From Geobacteraceae bacterium (GTDB lineage Bacteria; Desulfobacterota; Desulfuromonadia; Geobacterales; Pseudopelobacteraceae), in NCBI GenBank assembly GCA_013336525.1, contig JAAXTM010000001.1, positions 770,207-834,206 on the forward strand: DNA of 64,000 nucleotides, in the 5' to 3' direction. The translations under genes and the position numbers were made by a program. Every line of letters starts with the position of its first letter. The first letter of the stretch is position 1. Below the pieces are notes generated by a model that was not told the DNA's origin, made no database searches, and was given only the letters and a program-made list of their open reading frames with translations. This document shows positions 34,609 to 41,850 of this stretch, in pieces.

Positions 34609-35169
34609 TTACTTTATTGTAGATATGTTTGGGACGCTGGGCCATTTTTTAATTCCGCTAAAAGGTGGTGGCAGAAGTTTTCTATACTTCTTATCAGATT
34701 CGAAATCAACTTCCCCATATTTTTCGAGAAGTTTTGCAATTAGAATCATACGGTCCCAAAACAAATCAAGTGCCCGCATCGTTTCATTTTTGAGATTAGA
34801 TAATTCTCTCTCTCCACCTGGAAGTGAATCCATGACTATTTTAAAGGTTTCTGTATCTGATCCTGGATGAAAGACACCCATCTTACCCACGAGCATTGAC
34901 TCGGCAATATATCCTGCTAAAACACCACAGGCATAAGCTCTAGCTTGTGTAGTGCTTAAATCTTCCAGAAAGTATTCTTCAATAAAGCAGGATCCATATC
35001 CAACATAAGAATCACAATCCGCCTCGGCTCCGACGGCATGAACCATGATTTTTTTGACTAATGTACCACCTAAAGAGAATATGACAGCATGAGCAGCCTC
35101 ATGGCAGCATGCGGAATCCCTAATTTCCTTTGAAAAATAATCTGCGGGTTTGGCCATTGTTATATCCAT
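34609..35169 (-). CDS. Stand-alone M41 (FtsH-like) metallopeptidase domain protein
   Basis: 186 aa. HEAAH at residues 23-27 is a zincin motif; the pattern GVLAGYIAESMLVG (~82-95) matches the FtsH LLGGRxAEEL helix, and Asp105 lies 78 residues after the second His, close to the spacing of the third zinc ligand in FtsH. No AAA+ ATPase domain or transmembrane segment is present, so it is a bare peptidase-like domain. GGAG sits six bases before ATG 35169 (the ORF track starts at 35181). It is intact although flanked by broken genes. Substrate unknown. Confidence 0.72.
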   Translation of the reverse strand: MDITMAKPADYFSKEIRDSACCHEAAHAVIFSLGGTLVKKIMVHAVGAEADCDSYVGYGSCFIEEYFLEDLSTTQARAYACGVLAGYIAESMLVGKMGVFHPGSDTETFKIVMDSLPGGERELSNLKNETMRALDLFWDRMILIAKLLEKYGEVDFESDKKYRKLLPPPFSGIKKWPSVPNISTIK

Positions 35170-35432
35170 TGTAATCTCCATTTTTTAGTGTTTGAGAATT
35201 GCTTGTGAATTTCGCATATTTTATGCCCCAACTTTTCAACGGCATTTGTTGAATCATTAATTTTCACAATTATCAACAATAATCAGGTTAATGACATATT
35301 CCGTCATTAGTATGTTGTTGCATGCTCTCTATAGGAAATTCTATGTAAGTAGCCCCCCTGTCAAGTAGATGCTACATAGAGCGCGCAGCCAACGCGATGC
35401 ACAAACATCATACAAGATGGGCTTGGGCCAGG

Positions 35433-35638
35433 ATTTATATCGGAATTGATGTCAGTAGCAAGGGTTTTGTTATTCACGCGATAGATGGTCAGAAACGTGT
35501 GGTTTTAAAGGGTGAGATATTTCCCTAGAAGCAATCATTGTTGAAGTTGTTGAAATATTTGGGTGACAAACCGAAGTACGTGGTCTTTGAAGCCGGCAAT
35601 CAGATGAAGTGGATATGCCATGAATATTCAAGCGTTCG
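35433..35638 (+). pseudogene. IS110-family transposase N-terminal remnant
   Basis: The frame from 35433 reads IYIGIDVSSKGFVIHAIDGQ..., with the first Asp of the IS110 DEDD domain. A TAG stop at 35526-35528 interrupts it, and the frame continues LKYLGDKPKYVVFEAGNQMKWICHE, the typical second block. Similarity ends at about 35638, leaving ~65 codons of a ~300-400-codon gene. It is a relic and cannot act. Confidence 0.7.
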
Positions 35639-35890
35639 CAAACCGTTTCCCAACAAAAAGACCTATCATCACTATCTGGAGCAGATGATTTGGCCGTCAG
35701 GTCGTATCCGTCCCCACTTTGGGAGCATGAAGTCCTAGAGCATATTAGCGGAAAGCAGACGGTTCGAATTATATGAACATTCTGTCTGCGGCTCAGCAAT
35801 TTACCGTCACCACCAAAACTCCGCTGCATATTACCAAGTTGCTGCTGAGAACATGGTTCATGAAAGTGCAATTACTATCTATATAAACTA

Positions 35891-35959
35891 AAAAATGGCG
35901 CCGGATGATGAGTTTCATAACTATTCTACTGTTACTTATCATCTCCCCGACGCCATTTT
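35891..35959. repeat. ~70-bp inverted-repeat element
   Basis: The left arm AAAATGGCGCCGGATGATGA pairs imperfectly with the right arm TCATCTCCCCGACGCCATTTT across a ~30-base centre. The whole unit resembles the copy at 33800. It could be a very small non-autonomous element (MITE-like) or the end of a lost transposon. Confidence 0.55.
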
Positions 35960-36109
35960 GTGCCACGATTAAAACCGGCACCCGCTGATTGAATATCTTG
36001 TGCGCTCTCTCCAAGACATACCTTTCGCAGATACCTTCGTTAATCTTATGGATTGACACCTGCCCATTGCAAATTTACTACTCAATACAACATGGAACTG
36101 ACTGATTCA

Positions 36110-36758
36110 ACCAAATATCCAAGCCATCCAGTGCAACGGTAGGTAGCCTCCTTCGCCCACATGCCTTTTCAGCACGTCATCTGTCCTTCGCTTACCCCTC
36201 TTGGCTGCCAAGCACGTCAGGTGCTCCGTGCTCTTAACACGGATTCGGACGCAGATGTTGCCCGCTTACGCGGGAGGTTACTACGAGACCTCCGAGCCCA
36301 AGGATTCCCACCAGGAAACCCCAGGTTACTTCCCCGATTCAGTTGTTGCCGCACTTTGTCTTTCGACCAGTACGCGACCGTGGGCTTTTACCCCACACAC
36401 GTTTTACATGAGTCTGATGAAGGTGGCTTCTGTGCTATGCGTAAAATGGTGGCCTATCGCCACTGAATCTGAATTTCCGGGTACGGAGTGTCATGGCTCC
36501 CTGTACTTTTCACCCGACGCATAACTTTAAAATGAAGCTTCGCTTTCGCTCACCATATCAGACCTGTCGGTTGCGCTTACGCGCTTCAAACGAACTGCTC
36601 TAATCCCAGGGGATTCATCGTTAGCCTTTTATGCAACTGTTGCCAAACAGTCGCCGACTTAGCCCCCTGAAACCGTTCGTTCCGACACCGGTATTTTGTC
36701 TCTCGACATAGCCCCGGTCCCGCTCTAGCGGGGTACGTGTACACCTATCCAGGCGCAC
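36110..36758 (-). mobile_element. Group II intron 5' RNA region (domains I onward), no ORF
   Basis: On the minus strand the intron boundary GTGCGCCTGGATAGGTG at 36758 matches the group II 5' consensus GUGYG and closely resembles the L. lactis LtrB start. It continues into ~650 bases of structured, stop-rich RNA sequence with typical elements (e.g. GGGGTAAAAGCCCACGGTCGCGTAC, and stem CCGTG...GAGCACGG). The intron-encoded reverse transcriptase expected next is missing: the frames below 36110 show no RT. The ORFs called on either strand here (36161, 36201) are read from this RNA and are not genes. Confidence 0.68.
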
Positions 36759-36789
36759 CACTCTCAAAACTTTTTTCTTCTACTGTGGA

Positions 36790-36905
36790 CTCAATCAACA
36801 GTCACTCCGGATGCGAAAGGCTGGCAACCTTTCTTAATGCATCCATTGCTCCTGCTGACTGGTCCCAAAACCGTACGTGCGTCTTTCGATCGCATACGGC
36901 TTCCC
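36790..36905 (-). mobile_element. Group II intron domains V and VI (3' end)
   Basis: Minus-strand domain V (36868-36902): AAGCCGTATGCG..GAAA..CGCACGTACGGTT. The AGC triad, GAAA loop and two-base CG bulge are all in place; the paired halves AAGCCGTA/TACGGTTT and TGCG/CGCA close correctly. Directly 3' is a nested stem (CAGTCA...GGATGC...GAAAGG/CCTTTC...GCATCC...TGACTG) suitable for domain VI. It lies ~30 bases upstream, in transcript sense, of the intron 5' end at 36758, so a 3' end precedes a 5' end. Confidence 0.7.
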
Positions 36906-37290
36906 TACCTGTCCTTATTCTCTGCTTGTAATGAAAAAGATTGGCGATCTTCTTCGACCGGAGGGCTAATCCGGTCATCACAGAGGCATCGGACATTGCT
37001 GGATTGTGCTGGATGGCATCACAATCAGCGGTTGATCTATATCATCGGCCTATGGCCGTTGGCTGGGGATCATCCGCCCTTATTCACCATGTTGCACCTG
37101 CTGCATCAGAGCAGCGGTACTTAAACGTGTGACACTAGGGTCAGAATCGAGAGTGCGGAATCCACAAGGAGACTCACTCATTGCGTGTGGCATCAGAGCC
37201 AAAATCGCTGCGTGTTATGAGATAAATTTACCTCAACTATGTGCGCAGCAACAGCTGCGAATTGTGTTTCATATCCACTCCAATCGTACA

Positions 37291-37374
37291 GCCGCAAGCG
37301 GCTGAAATGCTTCGCATTTTGATAGGCTAACCGTGTCACCGATTCCGGTGACACGCTGCCGGCAGGTTGCCGGC
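37291..37374. repeat. Cluster of four perfect hairpins
   Basis: Within 84 bp: GCCGCAAGCGGC; AAATGC-TTC-GCATTT; CGTGTCACC-GATTCC-GGTGACACG (9-bp stem); GCCGGCA-GGT-TGCCGGC (7-bp stem). None has a following T-run, so they are not ordinary terminators. The flanks hold no gene. Possible roles are an element end, a recombination site or a structured RNA. Confidence 0.6.
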
Positions 37375-38124
37375 GTAATGGCGTCAGTTTCTAAATTGTG
37401 TATACAAATTAGATAGTTATAAATATTTTTCTAAAGTTATTTTTAATACCGTCGATATAGCTAACTACATAGGAGAGACTCAGTCTCACCGACGGAATAT
37501 TGAGGCCCATTATTTACGGAAAGGCAGGTTGTCTCACTGCCGTAGTCAAACTCAGAATCCATGATACCATTCCTACTCCGCCCCGAATGGATTCGCAGAA
37601 ATGAAATCACGCTGGGCAAACGTGATTATTTTGCCGGTGCTCACGATGTTGCTGAGCGCCAGGATAACATCTTCCAGGCTGTACAAGATGATATCCCAGA
37701 GCCCCAGGAATTGTGTACGCTGCCACCTGGGCAGCGAAGATTCAAATGACGAGCGTTTCTTGCCACACACGAGACCGCCACCAAGCTTCCACCGATTAAC
37801 AGGGCCTCTGATTTGTAAGTTACAGCGATACGCGTTTGTACTGCTGAAGAAGGTTGTGTTGAATCTTCCATCTGCTTACAGGTAAGAGGTACTGTTCCCG
37901 GTTTATAACTCGCCAAGAGCGAATGCAAAGGGCCATCATCACCATTGATGGCCCTTTGCCGTTTGCGCCAAAGAAAGCACTCCCCTTCTGGTTGTGCTCC
38001 AATCATGCAAGCCTTAGCAATACCCCCCTAAGAACCCACCGTCGGGTCGATCAAGGTGACAGCAACAGGCCGCGATGCTGTCACCATAGAGCCTCCTTCA
38101 ACTCAACACGAAGGAGAAAGTATT
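37375..38124. other. 750-bp stretch without supported genes
   Basis: Short ORFs appear on both strands (37561, 37573, 37601, 37641) but none has a ribosome site or recognisable product, and they overlap one another. The only clear structure is the inverted repeat at 37925. This is probably the left flank of the integrative element that ends at tRNA-Gly. Confidence 0.5.
37925..37959. repeat. 14-bp perfect inverted repeat
   Basis: GCAAAGGGCCATCA-tcaccat-TGATGGCCCTTTGC. Neither side has a U-tract. It lies 166 bp upstream of the first element gene and could be a recombinase or Xis site, an operator or a strong RNA stem. Confidence 0.6.
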
Positions 38125-38385
38125 ATGGCTAAAGTCACAATGAAACAGAAGCGGCGCTATCGCGTGCAGATCAGCATTAGCAAAGGTTTGTGGGAGAAGT
38201 ACAACCATAACATGGAGCTGGCAAAGGAGCTTGAGGCCGAGATTGATTTCTCGAAGGACTTTGAACCCTGGTTTGCCAAACAGAACGAACAGGTCAACTT
38301 GGACTTGCAGCTGTTACTGCAGGGTCGGCAACTTGAAGCTACAGCTGCTGAGCAGAATGGAGGCAAACCCGATGCCACTCATTAA
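38125..38385 (+). CDS. Small element-borne protein of unknown function
   Basis: 86 aa from ATG 38125; AAGGAG sits eight bases upstream, whereas the ORF-track start at 38056 has none. It begins KVTMKQKRRYRVQISISKGLWEKYNHNM, a basic beta-strand-like start followed by helices. That is compatible with a small DNA-binding protein (ribbon-helix-helix-like), but this is only a resemblance. Its end overlaps the next gene by 14 bases. First gene of the integrative element. Confidence 0.65.
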   Translation: MAKVTMKQKRRYRVQISISKGLWEKYNHNMELAKELEAEIDFSKDFEPWFAKQNEQVNLDLQLLLQGRQLEATAAEQNGGKPDATH

Positions 38386-39427
38386 ACTCCGCGCAGAGAC
38401 ATTGGCACACAGCACAGCCTTTCATCTTGTTGTCCGTGCCCAGTCATCAATTGCAAGTTACTTGCACTTTGGGAATGGCGACCTGTCAAAATTTCTGGAA
38501 CGCGATTCGTTCCTGGCTATTGCAACCCGACTCACCGATCACTTTTTCCATCGTTCTGCAGCACTGGCAATTCATGCTCAGGTTGTTGATCTCTATCTAG
38601 CACTGCTGATAATGGCGCCAATTCTCCAACGCCTACCGTTGTCAGCAAAGTTTGATTGGCACCGTGGTCACCTAACTGGCTTTTTTCGTTCCCACGTGAA
38701 TGGTCGGAAGAAGCGATATCACTTTGCATCGCGCACGGTAAATCGCACTTATAGTCCTGAAGACCTGGTTGCTAATCTTGACCGGCTCGGCGTCCATGAT
38801 GCCGGCATAGTGGCGCTGTTGCTTGACCTCTACCGCCGCCACGCCGGAGGTACGGCGCTGAAAGATTTACTGGCTCATCAGTTGTTTGACCCTATTCTGA
38901 TGTCTACGTTGAAGCAGGGGTACGAGTTACGCCATGGCAATAGGTTCTTTCGTCTTGAGAAGGCACCATTCCCCGGATCGATTGATCTGCGGCGCGAAGC
39001 AGTAACTCTGCTTGATTTCCAGATGTTCTCTGTCGAGCATACAGGCGGGCATCATTTAGAAATCTTTATCGCGGAAAACTCCTTGGCAGAATTTCGGGAG
39101 AACGTTACAAGCCTGCTCGGCTCAGCTACTGACCCGGAATACAAAGCCAAAAGAATTGAAACGTACATTCGTGATCTGGTTGAGAGAACCCGACCGGCAC
39201 GTTCTGCGTTGCCACAGCTTCTGGAATTGAAGCTATGGCTCATTACCAAGTTGCGTAAATTGGCCGGAAATTCGCCAGAAGTGATGATACTTCCGCACCT
39301 GCTTGTTAATCTCTGGCTGCAACGCTCTGATAGTCGGCTGTATCTCAAAGATCCCAACTTCTTTTTAAATTCCAGTCACAGCGAAAAAACATTTGTTACG
39401 TTTTTCTCGCCCTACCGGGAGGTGTAA
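38372..39427 (+). CDS. Element-borne protein of unknown function, 351 aa
   Basis: Not recognised. ATG 38372 (PLIKLRAETLAHSTAFHLVV) is chosen because GGAGG lies eight bases before it and it overlaps the preceding gene by 14 bases; the ORF-track start at 38231 reads through that gene in another frame. It is mostly helical and basic (RRHAGGTALKDLL, LLELKLWLITKLRKLAG), with no transmembrane segment, signal peptide or catalytic motif I can name. It is followed 3 bp later by the next element gene. Confidence 0.68.
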   Translation: MPLIKLRAETLAHSTAFHLVVRAQSSIASYLHFGNGDLSKFLERDSFLAIATRLTDHFFHRSAALAIHAQVVDLYLALLIMAPILQRLPLSAKFDWHRGHLTGFFRSHVNGRKKRYHFASRTVNRTYSPEDLVANLDRLGVHDAGIVALLLDLYRRHAGGTALKDLLAHQLFDPILMSTLKQGYELRHGNRFFRLEKAPFPGSIDLRREAVTLLDFQMFSVEHTGGHHLEIFIAENSLAEFRENVTSLLGSATDPEYKAKRIETYIRDLVERTRPARSALPQLLELKLWLITKLRKLAGNSPEVMILPHLLVNLWLQRSDSRLYLKDPNFFLNSSHSEKTFVTFFSPYREV

Positions 39428-39429
39428 CC

Positions 39430-39891
39430 ATGGGCTCAACTACGCATAGAAGAGATATTACCGGAGAAGATTTTACTCGCTTGGCTAAGCTCAGTAGTTC
39501 CCTTTCAACAATGGATAGCCTGTATCTGAGGCCTTGTTGGAATCTCTGGGATATTACCATGCTACTGCCGGTCTGGTTTCACTCATCTACCGGTTGGCGG
39601 CTGGATAGATACAAAGAATTCAAACGGGATGCATACGGTATTACAGTTCCCGATTTTCGCCGTATCTGCCGCTATATCAAAGTTACCGAACCGCAGATGA
39701 TTGATACTCTCTACCGAATGTCAATGATCAGTGTCGTCAAGGGCCAAAAGTCTTATGAACGCCCCAAGTTCAAGATGCTATTCCAGGCGGGGTTGATTAG
39801 TGCCGATGGCTGGGAGAAGGATATTGAAGCATTCGGATTTGTTATCGAACGGCGCAGGGCCGACGGTGCCTTCAGACAGGAGGGTTTATGA
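39430..39891 (+). CDS. Element-borne protein of unknown function, 153 aa
   Basis: Not recognised. Soluble, basic and aromatic-rich (LRPCWNLWDITMLLPVWFHSS, ITVPDFRRICRYIKVTEPQ). GGGAGGTG at the end of the preceding gene provides its ribosome site. It overlaps the Xis-like gene by four bases (ATGA), so it belongs to the same transcript. The segment PDFRRICRYIKVTEPQMIDTLYRMSMI looks like a helix-turn-helix-type helical pair, but evidence is weak. Confidence 0.65.
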   Translation: MGSTTHRRDITGEDFTRLAKLSSSLSTMDSLYLRPCWNLWDITMLLPVWFHSSTGWRLDRYKEFKRDAYGITVPDFRRICRYIKVTEPQMIDTLYRMSMISVVKGQKSYERPKFKMLFQAGLISADGWEKDIEAFGFVIERRRADGAFRQEGL

Positions 39892-40151
39892 CACAGGAAA
39901 TCCTTACTGCTGAAGAGTTTGCCCAGCGGCTTAAAATTGGTAGATCGACGCTCTTTGACTGGCTAAGCAAGGACATACTCGTTTCAGGTAAACATTACCT
40001 TAAAGTGGGAAGAATTATGAGGTTTGTCTGGTGTGATGACGTTGTAATTACATTACTGGAACGGTCAACTGCCGCAACTGAATTGCGGCAGTCCGCCTCC
40101 AAAAAAACCAAACCGGTGGCAGCAATAAAGACAATCGACTGGAACTATTGA
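39888..40151 (+). CDS. Helix-turn-helix excisionase-like protein
   Basis: 87 aa with a MerR/HTH_17-type fold: LTAEEFAQRLKIGRSTLFDWLSKDIL followed by HYLKVGRIMRFVWCDDV (the wing), as in phage and island Xis proteins. AGGAGG just upstream, in the preceding gene, serves the ATG. It lies directly before the recombinase gene, the usual place for a recombination directionality factor. Confidence 0.78.
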   Translation: MTQEILTAEEFAQRLKIGRSTLFDWLSKDILVSGKHYLKVGRIMRFVWCDDVVITLLERSTAATELRQSASKKTKPVAAIKTIDWNY

Positions 40152-40179
40152 TCCAGTTGCTATTCATAACAAATGTGCT

Positions 40180-40220
40180 ATCCTTCCACCGGACTTTGGA
40201 TTTTGTTCGGTGGGTAGGAT
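40180..40220. promoter_or_regulatory. Inverted repeat before the recombinase gene
   Basis: ATCCTTCCACCG and CGGTGGGTAGGAT pair over ~11-12 bases around a 16-base loop, ending just before the ribosome site AAAAGGAG. It could be an Xis or Int binding site, an attenuator, or a stem that limits recombinase expression. Confidence 0.5.
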
Positions 40221-40238
40221 GCGCAAAAGGAGAATAAC

Positions 40239-41582
40239 ATGCGCAGAAAACCCACAGCAGAAATGCTCTTTGACAATATGGACGACAAGCATGAAGGAAC
40301 TATTATTCGTAAGCCAGGCAGCAAGAAGTTGTATATGCTGTTCTACTACTACGGCCGCCGGGTAGAAAAAACCACCAGCCTGGACGACACACCGGTAAAC
40401 AGGAAAAAAGCCAAAACATGGCTCGATCGTCAGATGAAAAAAATTGAGACGAATCGGTTTGTTTTCGCCGATGCGTTTCCTGCAGCGCCAAGTGCTGAAA
40501 AGGCGTGGTTTGCCCGCCAGGAAGGCTGGGACTATCAACCGGAACCGAAAGACGTTCTGTTCGGTGATTACGTCGCACAATGGTACTTGAAAGTCTGGGA
40601 GCATATTCCAATCGGAACCAAAAAGGACGATTGGAAAAGTGCCATCAACTACTGGTTGCTACCGCACTTTAGAGAAATGACTTTTTACCAGATTTGCGGT
40701 ACTGAGCTGAAAAACTTTATCTCAACAATCAAGTGGAAATCAGGTGCCAAGAAGGGTCAACTGCTCAGCAAGAAGCGAGTCAAGAACATTCTGGTGCCAT
40801 TTCGCGCCATTTTTAACGATGCGGTTGAGGAATTTCGATGGAACCTGCCCGACCCGTTCCGGAATACCAGAAAGCATCTGCCAGACACCGAAGAGAAGGA
40901 GCGGGAGGTCTTTCGCTATGACGATTGGCAGCTTCTGCTGAAGCACATGGACCCATGGTATGTACCGATTGTCGAGTTCATGATTCTCACCGGTACCATA
41001 AGTTCAGAAATTGCGGGGCTCAGAAAATCGGATATCAAAGACAATCACATTCTGATTCAGAATACTATCGTCAGGAATAGGGAAAAGCAAAAAACCAAAA
41101 CGAAGTACCGCTCAAGGAAAGTTCCCATCACGAATGCCGTCAGGGAACGACTGGAAATGGCACTCAGCCGGTCACACGATGATTACGTTTTTACCAAACC
41201 GACCGGTGACAAATTCAACGCGGCAAACTTCAACAATAATATCTGGATAAAGGCACTCAAGAAGGCTGGCCTTTCCCACAAAGTGCCTTACTGCACAAGA
41301 CACTCTTTTGCTGCATGGTCGCTGACATTGAAAGTTGATATGCTCAGGCTAGTGAGCTTGATGGGACATAAAGACAAGAAAATGGTTTTTGAGGTTTACG
41401 GCAATTATGTGGAGGGGCTAGAACAGGATGCTTTAAAAATCCTCAACTACTTTGGCCAGGATTTTATCATGCCCGAGATCAGACAACATGCCATCGTGAC
41501 CATGCATGAGAGTCTGGCACCCCATCTTGCTTGGCAAATGAATCAAATGCAACAGGCTGCATATCCGGTCGTAACTGTCTAA
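40239..41582 (+). CDS. Tyrosine recombinase (integrase), catalytic Arg I replaced by Ile
   Basis: 447 aa. The N-terminal arm-binding and SAM-like core-binding regions precede the catalytic domain. Expected residues: Arg I in TG-x-R-x-SE is absent (LTGTISSEIAGL, Ile254, codon ATA). Arg II is present (YCTRHSFA, Arg354), as are His377 (LMGHKDK) and nucleophile Tyr387 (FEVYGNY). AGA to ATA is a one-base change, so this copy is probably catalytically dead or nearly so, although the frame is otherwise intact. AAAAGGAG precedes the ATG. It faces the 3' end of tRNA-Gly. Confidence 0.88.
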   Translation: MRRKPTAEMLFDNMDDKHEGTIIRKPGSKKLYMLFYYYGRRVEKTTSLDDTPVNRKKAKTWLDRQMKKIETNRFVFADAFPAAPSAEKAWFARQEGWDYQPEPKDVLFGDYVAQWYLKVWEHIPIGTKKDDWKSAINYWLLPHFREMTFYQICGTELKNFISTIKWKSGAKKGQLLSKKRVKNILVPFRAIFNDAVEEFRWNLPDPFRNTRKHLPDTEEKEREVFRYDDWQLLLKHMDPWYVPIVEFMILTGTISSEIAGLRKSDIKDNHILIQNTIVRNREKQKTKTKYRSRKVPITNAVRERLEMALSRSHDDYVFTKPTGDKFNAANFNNNIWIKALKKAGLSHKVPYCTRHSFAAWSLTLKVDMLRLVSLMGHKDKKMVFEVYGNYVEGLEQDALKILNYFGQDFIMPEIRQHAIVTMHESLAPHLAWQMNQMQQAAYPVVTV

Positions 41583-41640
41583 AAAACAATGCCCCGACTA
41601 GCATTAGTACTTTCTTAGTGAAAGTTCTGGTGAAAGTCGG

Positions 41641-41673
41641 GGCAAAAAGAAAGGGAATCCGCAAGGATTCCCT
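41641..41673 (-). terminator. Rho-independent terminator of tRNA-Gly
   Basis: On the minus strand AGGGAATCC-TTGC-GGATTCCCT is followed by TTCTTTTT, 10 bases after the tRNA 3' end. Confidence 0.85.
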
Positions 41674-41683
41674 ATACTTATAA

Positions 41684-41758
41684 TGGAGCGGGAAACGGGA
41701 TTCGAACCCGCGACTTCGACCTTGGCAAGGTCGCACTCTACCACTGAGTTATTCCCGC
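41684..41758 (-). tRNA. tRNA-Gly (GCC anticodon)
   Basis: Minus strand GCGGGAA...TTCCCGC acceptor stem, D-arm AACTCAGTGGTAGAGT, anticodon loop CTTGCCAAG (GCC), T-arm GCGGGTTCGAATCCCGT, discriminator T, and encoded CCA. 75 nt with CCA. It is the likely attachment site for the element to its left, and a terminator follows it. Confidence 0.97.
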
Positions 41759-41850
41759 TTGCGAGACCAGATGTATAGCAAATAGAGATATTGGTGTCAA
41801 CTTTTTTTAGCACCTAATGCATTTTTTTCAACAGGAGAAATATCCTGCTG

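Larger units (their letters stand above)
37925..41684. mobile_element. Compact integrative element at tRNA-Gly (left end not located)
   Basis: Five co-directional, overlapping or closely spaced genes (three unrecognised, one Xis-like, one tyrosine recombinase) end about 100 bp from the 3' end of tRNA-Gly(GCC), a classic integration site. I searched by eye to the left for a duplicate of the tRNA 3' end (GGGATTCGAACCC...) and found none, so the left boundary given is only a guess from the inverted repeat. Confidence 0.55.

Noticed and set aside
35793-36059. 88-residue minus-strand ORF considered as the intron-encoded protein
   Set aside because: No reverse-transcriptase blocks; part of it reads through the 70-bp repeat.
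36161-36524. Plus-strand ORFs of 101 and 107 aa
   Set aside because: They overlap each other and lie antisense to the group II intron RNA; no protein features or ribosome sites.
37332-37355. Hairpin considered as a second group II intron domain V
   Set aside because: It lacks the AGC triad pairing and the two-base bulge; it is a plain 9-bp stem.
37141-37560. Possible CRISPR array or tandem repeats around the hairpin cluster
   Set aside because: The hairpins differ from each other and there is no repeated unit with constant spacing; no cas genes in the window.
37561-38006. Several short ORFs on both strands left of the integrative element
   Set aside because: Mutually overlapping, without ribosome sites, odd composition and no recognisable product.
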